Below, in pieces: positions 21,301 through 29,794 of a stretch of 63,795 bases of DNA. The position numbers and the translations under genes were made by a program. The stretch covers positions 1 through 63,795 of the forward strand of contig JAGWJY010000013.1 in NCBI GenBank assembly GCA_028865545.1. The letters run 5' to 3'. Every line of letters starts with the position of its first letter. The stretch's first letter is position 1. The notes below the pieces were generated by a model. It was not told the DNA's origin, did not search any database, and was given only the letters and a program-made list of their open reading frames with translations. The stretch comes from Alphaproteobacteria bacterium (GTDB lineage Bacteria > Pseudomonadota > Alphaproteobacteria > Micropepsales > Micropepsaceae).

Positions 21301-21426
21301 AAAAGCGACCTCGAAGAATAAGCTTTTATTCCAATGCCCTAACTATGACAATTTCAGCGTCGCCAGTATGCTACCGGTAACGGCACTCAACAGCGGCCAT
21401 TGGTCGCAAAATTCTTGCGAAGGACG

Positions 21427-22206
21427 ATGAGCTTTTCCGACGAGGAACTAGAACGGTACGCACGTCACATCGTCTTGCGCGAGGTGGGAGGTGCGGGACA
21501 GGTGCGACTGAAGGCGGCGCGCGTGCTCGTAATCGGCGCCGGCGGATTGGGGAGCCCTGTAGTGCTCTACTTGTCGGCCGCGGGCGTCGGCACAATAGGC
21601 ATCGTTGATTTTGATTCTGTTAGTCTTTCCAATCTGCAACGACAAATCGCACACCGCACGGCCGATATCGGTCGGCCGAAGACCGCGTCTGCCACGGACG
21701 CGGCGCACGCCATAAATCCGCATGTGAGAATTGACGCGCATCAGCTTCGTTTGACGCCGGACAATGCATGCGAGCTCATCGGCCGCTACGACATAGTGGC
21801 GGACGGGTCGGACAATTTCGCCACCCGCTTTCTTGTCGCCGACGCGTGTTTCTTAGCCGGAAAGACGCTGGTCAGCGCGGCTGTAAGCGAGTTCTCCGGT
21901 CAGCTTTCTACGTTCAAGGGCCGCCCCTGCTACCGCTGTCTCTTCCCTGAACCGCCCCCGCCGGAAAGCGTGCCGTCTTGCAGCGAAACCGGCGTACTGG
22001 GCGCGGCCGCGGGTGTCATGGGGACACTGCAAGCGCTTGAAATCATCAAAGAAGCCGCTGGAACCGGAGAAAGCATGGCCGGCAGGCTGCTTATTTACGA
22101 GGCGTTAGACACTCGCTTCCGCAGCGTTATCCTGCGTCCCGACCCGGCCTGCAAATTGTGCGGGCCGAACCCCAGCATCCACGATCTTTCGCCGCACGCG
22201 CGGTAA
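21427..22206 (+). CDS. HesA/MoeB/ThiF family adenylyltransferase
   Basis: E1-like enzyme that adenylates the C-terminal glycine of a ubiquitin-like sulfur carrier (MoaD or ThiS). 259 residues. The ATP-binding motif GAGGLGSP is near residue 38, followed by the acidic IVDFDSVSLSNLQRQ. A structural zinc site is formed by CYRC (about 178-181) and CKLC (near the end). The VPSCSETGVLG segment matches the conserved Cys region of MoeB. The start ATG is preceded by GAAGGA. Choosing between MoeB and ThiF is not possible from context: neighbouring genes are not Moco or thiamine genes. Confidence 0.9.
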   Translation: MSFSDEELERYARHIVLREVGGAGQVRLKAARVLVIGAGGLGSPVVLYLSAAGVGTIGIVDFDSVSLSNLQRQIAHRTADIGRPKTASATDAAHAINPHVRIDAHQLRLTPDNACELIGRYDIVADGSDNFATRFLVADACFLAGKTLVSAAVSEFSGQLSTFKGRPCYRCLFPEPPPPESVPSCSETGVLGAAAGVMGTLQALEIIKEAAGTGESMAGRLLIYEALDTRFRSVILRPDPACKLCGPNPSIHDLSPHAR

Positions 22207-22285
22207 GTTTAACCGTGGATTAAACCCCTCTTTTGCATAATTGCATTCGGGTCGCATTCAAAGAAAGGCGGCTCCAGAGGGGCGT

Positions 22286-24022
22286 ATGGCGAAGGAAGTT
22301 CATTTTGAGATTTTCTCGCGCCGAGGCGCCAAGGGCGGCTGGAAGCTCGCCGAGGTCAGGTCAGACCGCGACGAGTCGGTCAAGCTTGCACAAAAATTGA
22401 TGGCCGAAGAGGGCGCGACCGGTGTCAAGGTCGTCAAGGAGACCTACGACAACGACTCCGGCGACTATCTTTCCTTGAAGATTTTCGAGGACGGTCACAA
22501 TCAGATGAAATCTACTCCGGCACAGGAAGACGTGCCGCACGCTCTTCCCTGCTTCAAGCCGGATGATCTGTATTCTTACCACGCCCGCCAGACCATCACC
22601 CGGTTGATTCCGGATTTCTTGGCGCGCAACAAAATCACTCTCACCGAGCTAAGCCATCGTGCCGACATGCTGGAAAAGCTGGAGGCAACTGGCACGCTTC
22701 TGCAGCACGCCATTCAGAAGGTTGCCGTGGCTCAAGCCGCGTCCACCACGACACCCGTGCAACAGATCATCAAGACGCTCAACGAGCTGACGACCAAGGC
22801 CTTCCACCGGGTCTACCGGGACCAGCGCAGAGGCTATTTTCCGGATGTGGAACTAGGAGGCTTTGGTGCGCTGGCCGCCAAGCTGGCCAACCAGTCGGAC
22901 GGCATCTATGTGCTCAACGGTGCCATTGCCCGCTATTTGTATAACACCAAGAGCTGGGATGAAAAGGTCGTCCGCCTTCTCGCCTTGATGGAAGAGGCGT
23001 CCGCGGACGAGCCGGGCGGCGCGCTTCTGTTGTCGGCCATCGATACGGTCATCGCCGAGATTCTGAACGGATCTGCGGCGCTCCACGAACTGCTGGGAGC
23101 CCGGGAAAATCTGGGCGCCGCATTGATGACGCTCGTACAGCTATTCCTTGGCAAAGAGACGGAATCGGAAGATGGCAAGCTGGGGCTGATTTCACTGACA
23201 AAGCGTTTTGCCAACGACAGCCTTCCAGAGGCACGTACCGCCATTGCCAAACGGATCACTGCGGAATTCAAGAGCGTCAAGCGGCTTTGCCCCGAGTCCC
23301 TGTTCGACGAATTCAAAACGTTGCGCCAGATTGCCAACCGGGTCGTACTCGGTGTTGGCAAGTATTTGAGCCACGAAGATCTGATCGCAGCTTTCACGCT
23401 CCGTTCCAAGCGGCTCATCAACCAAGTGACTTTGACGGAGCATCTAGCCGACGCGGCTTCGCCCGATGAAAAACTCGAGAGACTGCTGTTCATCGAAGAG
23501 AATATCATCGGCTCCGAGAACAAGCGCCAGCTTGCAACTTTCGTCACTCCGATTCTCACGGCAACGACCTTTGAAAGCCACTTCCAATCGCCGAACATGC
23601 CGGTACTGACGCGATTGCAGCGTTTGACCGCTTTGTGCTCACGCGTACGCCGTTCCGGTTTTCAGGAAAACCAGCGTAACGAGATCGCCGACTTGCTCGA
23701 CCGTATCGCGTGCGACGTCGAGGCGCGCAGCAAGCTCTTCGAGTCCATTGATGCCAAGCCCATCAGCCATGTTGAGAAAGCCAATATGGTGCTGCGCATG
23801 TTCACTGCGGAAACCTTTACCGAGTCGAAGTTGGCCACCAGGGCACGCGAACAGATCGTCGGCTATCTGGCGAGACCGGGATTCCTTACCGGCTATGTCG
23901 AACAAATCTCCAAGAACGGTGCGGAAAAGCTCGATGCCGGCACCGCCATGGCCGACCTGATGCAGACATTGTCGAAGATCGGCATCACGCAGGAAACCGG
24001 CCTGAAGTCGATCGCAGCCTAA
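22286..24022 (+). CDS. Large conserved-looking protein of unknown function
   Basis: A 578-residue soluble protein I cannot assign. The first 70 residues form a compact mixed alpha/beta module (EVHFEIFSRRG, then WKLAEVR, TGVKVVKETYD and YLSLKIFEDG). The rest looks almost entirely helical, with repeated amphipathic segments, no membrane helices and no catalytic motif. One region (about 95-140) carries LIPDFLARNKITLTEL, another a Cys-containing MPVLTRLQRLTALCSRVR. AGAGGG lies upstream of the chosen ATG. Its stop overlaps the convergent MarR-GNAT stop by four bases. A scaffold or signalling-adaptor role is a guess only. Confidence 0.75.
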   Translation: MAKEVHFEIFSRRGAKGGWKLAEVRSDRDESVKLAQKLMAEEGATGVKVVKETYDNDSGDYLSLKIFEDGHNQMKSTPAQEDVPHALPCFKPDDLYSYHARQTITRLIPDFLARNKITLTELSHRADMLEKLEATGTLLQHAIQKVAVAQAASTTTPVQQIIKTLNELTTKAFHRVYRDQRRGYFPDVELGGFGALAAKLANQSDGIYVLNGAIARYLYNTKSWDEKVVRLLALMEEASADEPGGALLLSAIDTVIAEILNGSAALHELLGARENLGAALMTLVQLFLGKETESEDGKLGLISLTKRFANDSLPEARTAIAKRITAEFKSVKRLCPESLFDEFKTLRQIANRVVLGVGKYLSHEDLIAAFTLRSKRLINQVTLTEHLADAASPDEKLERLLFIEENIIGSENKRQLATFVTPILTATTFESHFQSPNMPVLTRLQRLTALCSRVRRSGFQENQRNEIADLLDRIACDVEARSKLFESIDAKPISHVEKANMVLRMFTAETFTESKLATRAREQIVGYLARPGFLTGYVEQISKNGAEKLDAGTAMADLMQTLSKIGITQETGLKSIAA

Positions 24023-24978
24023 TCGGCGGCCGGTGTCGTGAGATCCAGCTCCCAGTTCTCACTGAGGACTTCCTTGCCGAAGTCGCTGTGGGTGTACGTG
24101 TCTACAAGTCGGAACCCGGTCGACTGATAAATTTTCCGCGCCGACTCAAGAACGGTATGCGTCCACAACTTCATCTTGCTGTAGCCCGCCTCGCGGGCAA
24201 AACCGATACACAATCCAACAAGCTGCCGTCCCAATCCTCGGCCCCGGGCGGAGGCCTCGACGTAGAGCAGCCGCAGCCGCGCCGTCTCATCGTCGTCTTT
24301 CGCCAAGAAGACGGCACCGAGGATTTCGCCGTCGCATTCGGCGATCCAGCAGCGCTCGCGCGTGGTATCCGCCGACTTCTCGAATGCCGCGACAATCTCC
24401 GCGATAACGCCTTCGATCCTCCAACCATATTCACGCGCGTAGAGGATTGCCTGGCGATGGACTATCCAACCGAGGTCACCCGGCCTTGGGTCACGGATCA
24501 CGATCGGCGCGGGCGCTAGCAGCTTGCCGCTCAGATGCCGTTCGAGCACGCGCGCGGCTTCGGCGATTTCATGCTGCGCGGTTTCGGACTTGTCCTGCAA
24601 CATGGCGGCGATTACGGCGTGCGATCGCAAATCGAGCGTCGAGAACGCTTTCTCGCCGGCCTTTGTAAGAGCGATCAATTGCGCGCGCGCATCTTCACTC
24701 GACAGTCGCTTGCCGATAAGCCCTTGCTTTTGAAAGCGCGCCAGGATGCGGCTGACATAACCCTGATCGAGATCGAGCGCCGCGCAAATCTCTCGTGCAG
24801 TCATGCCGGGCCGTTGGCCCAATTCGTAGAGAATGCGCGCTTCGGTCAGCGAATAAGGACTATCGAGATGGCCTTGCTGCAAAAGGCCGATCCGGCTGGT
24901 GTACAGCCGGTTGAAGCGCCGGATAGCTTCAACGCGGTCATGAAATTTATCTTTTATTTCAGTATCTTGATCATGCAC
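24019..24978 (-). CDS. Bifunctional MarR-type regulator / GNAT N-acetyltransferase
   Basis: A two-domain protein of about 319 residues. The N-terminal winged-helix MarR domain (about 1-140) contains LTEARILYELGQRPGMTAREI and a DNA-recognition helix DQGYVSRILARF. The C-terminal GNAT domain (about 155-315) has the acetyl-CoA motif ARGRGLGRQLV and a substrate-side STGFRLVDTYTHSDFG. Such fusions are widespread in proteobacteria; the acetylated substrate is unknown. The start is placed at GTG 24978 because the family fold begins right after it and a promoter and palindrome lie directly upstream; TTG at 24993 is the alternative. No ribosome site is visible, so the mRNA may be leaderless. Confidence 0.85.
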   Translation of the reverse strand: MHDQDTEIKDKFHDRVEAIRRFNRLYTSRIGLLQQGHLDSPYSLTEARILYELGQRPGMTAREICAALDLDQGYVSRILARFQKQGLIGKRLSSEDARAQLIALTKAGEKAFSTLDLRSHAVIAAMLQDKSETAQHEIAEAARVLERHLSGKLLAPAPIVIRDPRPGDLGWIVHRQAILYAREYGWRIEGVIAEIVAAFEKSADTTRERCWIAECDGEILGAVFLAKDDDETARLRLLYVEASARGRGLGRQLVGLCIGFAREAGYSKMKLWTHTVLESARKIYQSTGFRLVDTYTHSDFGKEVLSENWELDLTTPAAD

Positions 24979-24979
24979 A

Positions 24980-25014
24980 CTTGATATTGTCAAGCAATTG
25001 CATGACTATGTCAA
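24980..25014 (-). promoter_or_regulatory. Promoter and overlapping dyad of the MarR-GNAT gene
   Basis: On the minus strand, TTGACA (25014-25009) is followed after 17 bases by GACAAT (24991-24986, four of six against TATAAT). The perfect dyad CTTGA-N5-TCAAG at 24980-24994 covers the -10 box and lies directly before the GTG start. Position and symmetry suit autorepression by the encoded MarR domain. The predicted transcript would start at or within a few bases of the start codon. Confidence 0.5.
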
Positions 25015-25022
25015 GTATATTG

Positions 25023-27914
25023 TCAGTGCGCGGCGTCCCAGTTCTGTGCGGCACGCGCTTCCACCGTCAGATTGACACTGAGCGGGATCGCTGGCAGCGA
25101 CGCTTGTTCCATCACTGCCACAGCCACTGAACAAGTCTTCTCCACATCCGCGTCGAGCGTCTCGAACACCAGTTCATCGTGCACCTGCAGCAGCATCTTC
25201 GCTTTGAGCCTCGCGTTGGCCAAAGCCACCGGCATGCGGATCATGGCGCGCCGGATGATGTCGGCGGCGCTGCCCTGGATCGGCGCGTTGATGGCGGCAC
25301 GTTCGGCACCACCGCGCATCCCCTGAAGCTTCGAATTGATCTCGCGGATATGCACACGGCGGCCGAACAGCGTCTCGACATAACCATGCTCGCGCGCGAA
25401 CACCTTCGTGGTTTCCATGTAGTCGCGGATACCAGGGAAGCGCTGGAAATATTTCTTGATGTAATCGTCGGCTTCGCCTCGCGCGATACCAAGCTGGTTG
25501 GCGAGACCGAAACCGGAAATGCCGTAGACGATGCCGAAATTGATCGCCTTGGCGCGGCGCCTCACTTCGGCGGACATGCCTTTCACCGGCACACCGAAAA
25601 TTTCGGAGGCGGTCATGGCATGAATGTCGAGGCCTTCGGCAAAGGCTTTCTTCAGCGCCGGGATGTCGGCCATATGCGCCAAGATACGCAGCTCGATCTG
25701 GCTGTAGTCGGCGCTGATCAGCTTGGAACCCTTGGGCGCAATGAAGGCTTGGCGGATGCGCCGACCTTCTGCCGTGCGGATCGGAATGTTCTGCAGATTG
25801 GGATCGGTGGACGCTAAGCGACCGGTGGCAGCGGCGGCCATGGCAAAAGACGTGTGCACGCGTCCGGTTTGCGGATTGATATATGTCGGCAAGGCGTCCG
25901 TATAGGTACCGCGCAGCTTGGCAAGCGTGCGCCAGTCCAGGACCTTCTTGGGCAGGTCGTGGCCTTGTGCCGCGAGGTCTTCCAGCGCGTCGGCGTCCGT
26001 CGACCATGCGCCGGTTTTGGTCTTCCTGCCGCCGGGCAGCGAAAATTTTCCAAACAGGATATCGCCAAGCTGTTTGGGTGAGCCGACATTGAAGGATTCG
26101 CCGGCCAATTTGTGAATCTCACCTTCGAGCTTAGCCATATCCGTGGCAAAATCGTTGGAGAGTTTGCGCAGCAGATCGGGATCGATAGCGATACCTTCGC
26201 GCTCCATCTCCGCAAGTACCGGTGCCAGCGGCCGCTCCAACGTTTCGTAGACTGTGCGCTTGTGTTCCTCGGCAAGCCGCGGCTTGAGCAGCAGCCACAG
26301 CCGCAGTGTCACATCGGCGTCTTCGGCGGAATAGCGTGTGGCGTCGGCGATCGGCACGTGGTCAAAGGTGACCTTCTCCTTGCCCTTGCCGGCGACATCA
26401 CCGAACGAAATTGGTTTATGCTCGAGATATTTCTCCGACAACTCGTCCATGCCATGGCCATGCAGACCGGCATCCAGCACATAGGACATCAGCATTGTGT
26501 CGTCGAATGGCGCGACGCGAATGCCGCGCTGGCGGAAGATGAGATAGTCGTATTTCAGATTCTGGCCGATTTTCAGGACCGACTCGTTTTCCAGAAGCGG
26601 CTTTAAACGCTTGAGTAGATCACTTTCTTTCAGCTGTTTGATCTCTTTTGCGGCGTCGAACGACAGCCCGTCGCCGGTAACGTGCCCGCATGGTATGTAA
26701 CAGGCTTCGTTGGGCGCCACCGCCAGCGACACACCACACAATCCGGCCTGCATGGCATCCAGCGATGTTGTCTCGGTATCGACACAGACTGTTCCGATCT
26801 CGGATGCCCGCGCAATCCATTCATCGAGACGCGTTAGCGTCGTTACGGTTTCATAGGTTTCACGATCGATCGGCTTGACAATCGCGGCACGATTCGCAAC
26901 CACGCCGACGGCGCCGCCGCTCGGCGAAGGTGAAGCCTCTGACGTTGCCATGGTGCCGCCCGCGCTGCTCGCTTTCCGGCCCTCGACGGGCGCTGTGGCA
27001 ATGGCATCTGGAGCCTCGATCCCGTAATGCGCTGCGGCGCGCTTGGTGATGCTGGCGAACTCCATGGCCTTCAGAAAACCGAGCAATTGAGCGGGGTCTG
27101 GCTCGCGCACGCCGAATACATCGGGCATTTGCGTCAGCGTGGCGTGATCGTCGAGCAGCACCAGCTTCTGCGACATCCGTGCGTTGTCGATATTGGCCAG
27201 CAGCGTTTCGCGGCGCTTGGGCTGTTTGATCTCGCCGGCCCGCTTGAGCAGGGTTTCGAGATCGCCATAGGTGTTGATGAGTTCCGCGGCCGTTTTCACG
27301 CCGATGCCCGGCACGCCCGGCACGTTGTCGGTCGAATCGCCAGCTAACGCCTGCACCTCCACCACCTTCGACGGCGGTACGCCGAAGCGTTCCATAACCT
27401 CGGCCGAGCCAATCTTCTTGTTCTTCATGGTGTCGAGCAGCTCGACCTTGCCATCCACCACCAGCTGCATCAGGTCTTTGTCGGATGACACAATGGTGAC
27501 GCGCGCACCGGCTTCGCGCCCCAGTCGGGCATAGGTGGCGATCAGGTCATCGGCCTCGAAGCCCTTTTCTTCGACGCAGGCGACGCCAAAGGCGCGCGTA
27601 GCATCGCGCACCAAGGGAAACTGCGGGATCAGATCCTCGGGCGGATCAGGACGGTTCGCCTTGTAGTCGGGATAGATGTCATTGCGGAATGTCTTCTTGC
27701 CGGCGTCGAAGATCACCGCCAGATGGGTCGGCTTGTCGCCATCCTTCATGTCCTCCAGCAGCTTCCACAGCATGTTGCAGTAGCCGGAGACTGCGCCGGT
27801 CGGCAGGCCATCAGACTTGCGCGTCAGCGGCGGCAGGGCATGGTAAGCACGGAAGAGATAACCCGATCCGTCGATCAGATAGAGATGATCGCCCTTCTTC
27901 AGCGGGGCGCTCAA
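25023..27914 (-). CDS. polA: DNA polymerase I
   Basis: Okazaki-fragment processing and repair polymerase. 963 residues with all three domains: 5'-nuclease (about 1-290, YLIDGSGYLFRAYHALP at the start), 3'-5' exonuclease with intact acidic motifs (DTETT; LKYDYLIF; YSAEDAD), so proofreading should be active, and the polymerase with motif A (SADYSQIELRIL) and motif C (LLQVHDELVFE). About 60 residues rich in Ala, Ser and Gly separate the first two domains. The start is TTG at 27914; it overlaps the stop of the upstream zinc-finger gene (TTGA), with GAGG just upstream, indicating coupling. Confidence 0.97.
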   Translation of the reverse strand: MSAPLKKGDHLYLIDGSGYLFRAYHALPPLTRKSDGLPTGAVSGYCNMLWKLLEDMKDGDKPTHLAVIFDAGKKTFRNDIYPDYKANRPDPPEDLIPQFPLVRDATRAFGVACVEEKGFEADDLIATYARLGREAGARVTIVSSDKDLMQLVVDGKVELLDTMKNKKIGSAEVMERFGVPPSKVVEVQALAGDSTDNVPGVPGIGVKTAAELINTYGDLETLLKRAGEIKQPKRRETLLANIDNARMSQKLVLLDDHATLTQMPDVFGVREPDPAQLLGFLKAMEFASITKRAAAHYGIEAPDAIATAPVEGRKASSAGGTMATSEASPSPSGGAVGVVANRAAIVKPIDRETYETVTTLTRLDEWIARASEIGTVCVDTETTSLDAMQAGLCGVSLAVAPNEACYIPCGHVTGDGLSFDAAKEIKQLKESDLLKRLKPLLENESVLKIGQNLKYDYLIFRQRGIRVAPFDDTMLMSYVLDAGLHGHGMDELSEKYLEHKPISFGDVAGKGKEKVTFDHVPIADATRYSAEDADVTLRLWLLLKPRLAEEHKRTVYETLERPLAPVLAEMEREGIAIDPDLLRKLSNDFATDMAKLEGEIHKLAGESFNVGSPKQLGDILFGKFSLPGGRKTKTGAWSTDADALEDLAAQGHDLPKKVLDWRTLAKLRGTYTDALPTYINPQTGRVHTSFAMAAAATGRLASTDPNLQNIPIRTAEGRRIRQAFIAPKGSKLISADYSQIELRILAHMADIPALKKAFAEGLDIHAMTASEIFGVPVKGMSAEVRRRAKAINFGIVYGISGFGLANQLGIARGEADDYIKKYFQRFPGIRDYMETTKVFAREHGYVETLFGRRVHIREINSKLQGMRGGAERAAINAPIQGSAADIIRRAMIRMPVALANARLKAKMLLQVHDELVFETLDADVEKTCSVAVAVMEQASLPAIPLSVNLTVEARAAQNWDAAH

Positions 27915-28087
27915 TGCGCCTCAGCCCCCGCCTTCAGCACAAAGCGGCGGTCGCAATAGGGGCATTCCACAAAATCTTCGTCGCCCATCTCCAAATAGAC
28001 CTTGGGGTGGCCGAGCGCGCCGCCACCGCCGTCGCAGGCGACCCTGGTGGTTTCTACTTCGATGACTTCGGGCACTTCCACAGGCAT
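27911..28087 (-). CDS. Small zinc-finger protein (zf-CHCC / NDUFS6-like)
   Basis: A 58-residue protein with a CHCC zinc-binding pattern: a Cys near residue 18, then LGHPKVYL (His), and CPYC near residues 42-45 followed by DRRFVL. This is the zf-CHCC fold, related to the zinc-binding subunit of mitochondrial complex I. The bacterial family members are free-standing and of uncertain function. The start is placed at MPVEVPEV, where the family sequence begins. Its TGA overlaps the polA TTG start, so it may set polA translation level. Confidence 0.8.
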   Translation of the reverse strand: MPVEVPEVIEVETTRVACDGGGGALGHPKVYLEMGDEDFVECPYCDRRFVLKAGAEAH

Positions 28088-28181
28088 GGCGACACTCTCA
28101 TAGGAAAGACGGCGGATGATAACCAGCACGGGCGGCGCTGCAACCTTTGCCGCCGGCCATGCCGGAGGATAAGTTACCGGC

Positions 28182-28745
28182 ATGGTTCGACTGACCCGCA
28201 TCTACACCAAGACCGGCGACAAAGGCGAGACCTCGCTGGGCGACGGCGCCCGCGTACCCAAAAACGCCCTGCGGGTGGAGGCCTTCGGCACCGTGGACGA
28301 GGCCAATGCCGCCATCGGGTTGGCGCGGCTCTCGGCCAAGGGCAAGCTCGACCAGATGCTGGCGCGCATCCAGAACGACCTGTTCGATCTGGGCGCCGAT
28401 CTTTGCGTGCCCGAAACCACCAAAAGCACCCGGTCCCGGCTGCGGATCGTCGACGCCCAGGTGACGCGGCTGGAACACGAGATTGACGCCATGAACGCGG
28501 AGCTGAAGCCACTGACGTCCTTCGTCCTGCCGGGGGGAAGTCCGGCATCCGCCCATTTGCATCTGGCGCGCGCCGTGGTGCGACGCGCCGAACGGTTGAT
28601 GGTCGAACTGTCGCAGCAGGAGAAGGTCGGTGAGGCGGCGCTGCGTTACATCAATAGGCTCTCCGATCACCTGTTCGTCGTCAGCCGCTACGCCAATGGC
28701 AAAGGCGCGCGCGACGTCCTATGGAAGCCCGGCGCCAATCGCTGA
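28182..28745 (+). CDS. Cob(I)alamin adenosyltransferase, PduO type
   Basis: Transfers adenosyl from ATP to cob(I)alamin or corrinoid to make adenosylcobalamin. 187 residues, all-helical PduO/MMAB fold. The N-terminal ATP motif is IYTKTGDKGETSLGDG. Downstream are the characteristic FVLPGGSPASAHLHLARAVVRRAER segment, with the ATP-contacting Arg pair, and NRLSDHLFVVSRYAN. No other cobalamin genes are in the window, so it probably supplies cofactor for a B12-dependent mutase elsewhere. It diverges from the zinc-finger/polA pair by about 95 bases. Confidence 0.93.
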   Translation: MVRLTRIYTKTGDKGETSLGDGARVPKNALRVEAFGTVDEANAAIGLARLSAKGKLDQMLARIQNDLFDLGADLCVPETTKSTRSRLRIVDAQVTRLEHEIDAMNAELKPLTSFVLPGGSPASAHLHLARAVVRRAERLMVELSQQEKVGEAALRYINRLSDHLFVVSRYANGKGARDVLWKPGANR

Positions 28746-28757
28746 ACGAGGCGATCT

Positions 28758-29060
28758 TTAACCGGCGTCGTGCTTGCGTCCGAAGATAAAGGCGAGGATC
28801 ACGCCGAGCACGCCCGTCACCCCCCATCCAGGAAGCACCAGGGCCGATTTGATCCCCTGCGCCAAGAAGCCGGGCAAGGTATTGGCCGACCACACCATGA
28901 ATGCGTCGACACTGCCCTTGTCGAACAGCGCCCATACCGCACCCAGCGAGCGCACGGTGATCTCGCCGTGATGTTCGAGCGAGGACACGGCGTCCGCACC
29001 CAGCAGCATCAAGGCGATGACAACCAGAACGAGACTGACAAGACGCATGAACACGAACAT
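28758..29060 (-). CDS. Small two-helix membrane protein
   Basis: A 100-residue protein with hydrophobic helices at about 5-25 and 75-93, separated by about 50 polar residues containing EHHGEITVRSLGAVWALFDK. The C-terminus FGRKHDAG is basic, suggesting it lies in the cytoplasm. GGAG about 10 bases upstream supports the first ATG. It is convergent with the adenosyltransferase gene. The family is not recognised and no function is proposed. Confidence 0.65.
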   Translation of the reverse strand: MFVFMRLVSLVLVVIALMLLGADAVSSLEHHGEITVRSLGAVWALFDKGSVDAFMVWSANTLPGFLAQGIKSALVLPGWGVTGVLGVILAFIFGRKHDAG

Positions 29061-29242
29061 GACGTTCGTTCTCCCCCGCGCGGAATTTCCAGCCGAATTA
29101 CGTCAGAGGCTAACCAGCACCTTCCGGCATGACAAGGAAATATTAGCTTTCTATTAACCAACATTCACCGCGTACAGCAACGCTGTCGCATTTCTGTCGC
29201 GTAGAAGCCTCGCGATCTGACGGCAAGAGAAAACGGAAACCG
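29061..29242. other. Intergenic region between small membrane protein and cupin
   Basis: No gene seen. It contains an AT-richer stretch (about 29140-29165) suited to a promoter for the minus-strand membrane protein gene, and a short direct repeat CTGTCGC at about 29183 and 29194. Confidence 0.3.
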
Positions 29243-29704
29243 TTAGCGGTGTGGATACGGCATGCCGTTCTTATGCGCGTATTGCCCGGACTTTCTGTCG
29301 ATCTGCATGTCTATATCGGAATAGAGCACGAAGTCGTCTGTCGACCGTGCGCCGACTTCCAAACAGACCGCCGGCGCTTGCGACTTGTTGATCAAGTGAT
29401 GGCCGTTACCGTCGTTCTTGGGAAAGGCTGCACAATCGCCAGCCCGAAGGACTTCCTCGCCGGTGTCAGTGACCAGCGCAAGTTCTCCGGAAAGCACGTA
29501 GACGAATTCGTCTTCCGCCGAATGCCAGTGACGCTGGCTCGACCACGCGCCAGGCATCAGCGTGAGCAGGTTGACGCCGAATTGGGTCAGGCCGCCAGCG
29601 TCGCCAAGCGCCTTGCGAACGCGGTCGATACATTTCTCATGGAACGGCGCGGGATAGCCGGAACCTTTGCGCTCGGGCAGGGATTTCACCTCGATCTTGG
29701 GCAT
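29243..29704 (-). CDS. Cupin domain protein
   Basis: A 153-residue single-domain cupin. Motif 1 is visible as RHWHSAEDEFVYVLSGE (His, His and Glu metal ligands), and motif 2 as AAFPKNDGNGHHLIN, supplying the last His. This small stand-alone type is often annotated as a metal-dependent cupin of unknown substrate. The start MPKIEVKSL is preceded by GGAGG seven bases upstream. The pnp terminator lies directly upstream, so it has its own transcription. Confidence 0.85.
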   Translation of the reverse strand: MPKIEVKSLPERKGSGYPAPFHEKCIDRVRKALGDAGGLTQFGVNLLTLMPGAWSSQRHWHSAEDEFVYVLSGELALVTDTGEEVLRAGDCAAFPKNDGNGHHLINKSQAPAVCLEVGARSTDDFVLYSDIDMQIDRKSGQYAHKNGMPYPHR

Positions 29705-29733
29705 GGGCGATCCTCCGTGTCTGGGTACAGGGT

Positions 29734-29770
29734 AAAACAAAACCGCCCGCGAGACATCTCTCGCGGGCGG
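29734..29770 (-). terminator. Intrinsic terminator of the rpsO-pnp transcript
   Basis: A perfect 12-base-pair stem (29743-29754 with 29759-29770) closes a 4-base loop. On the minus strand it is followed by TTTTGTTTT. It lies 25 bases after the pnp stop and ends the long nusA-to-pnp transcription unit. Confidence 0.92.
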
Positions 29771-29794
29771 TCGATCTGAAAAAGATCGCGTTGC

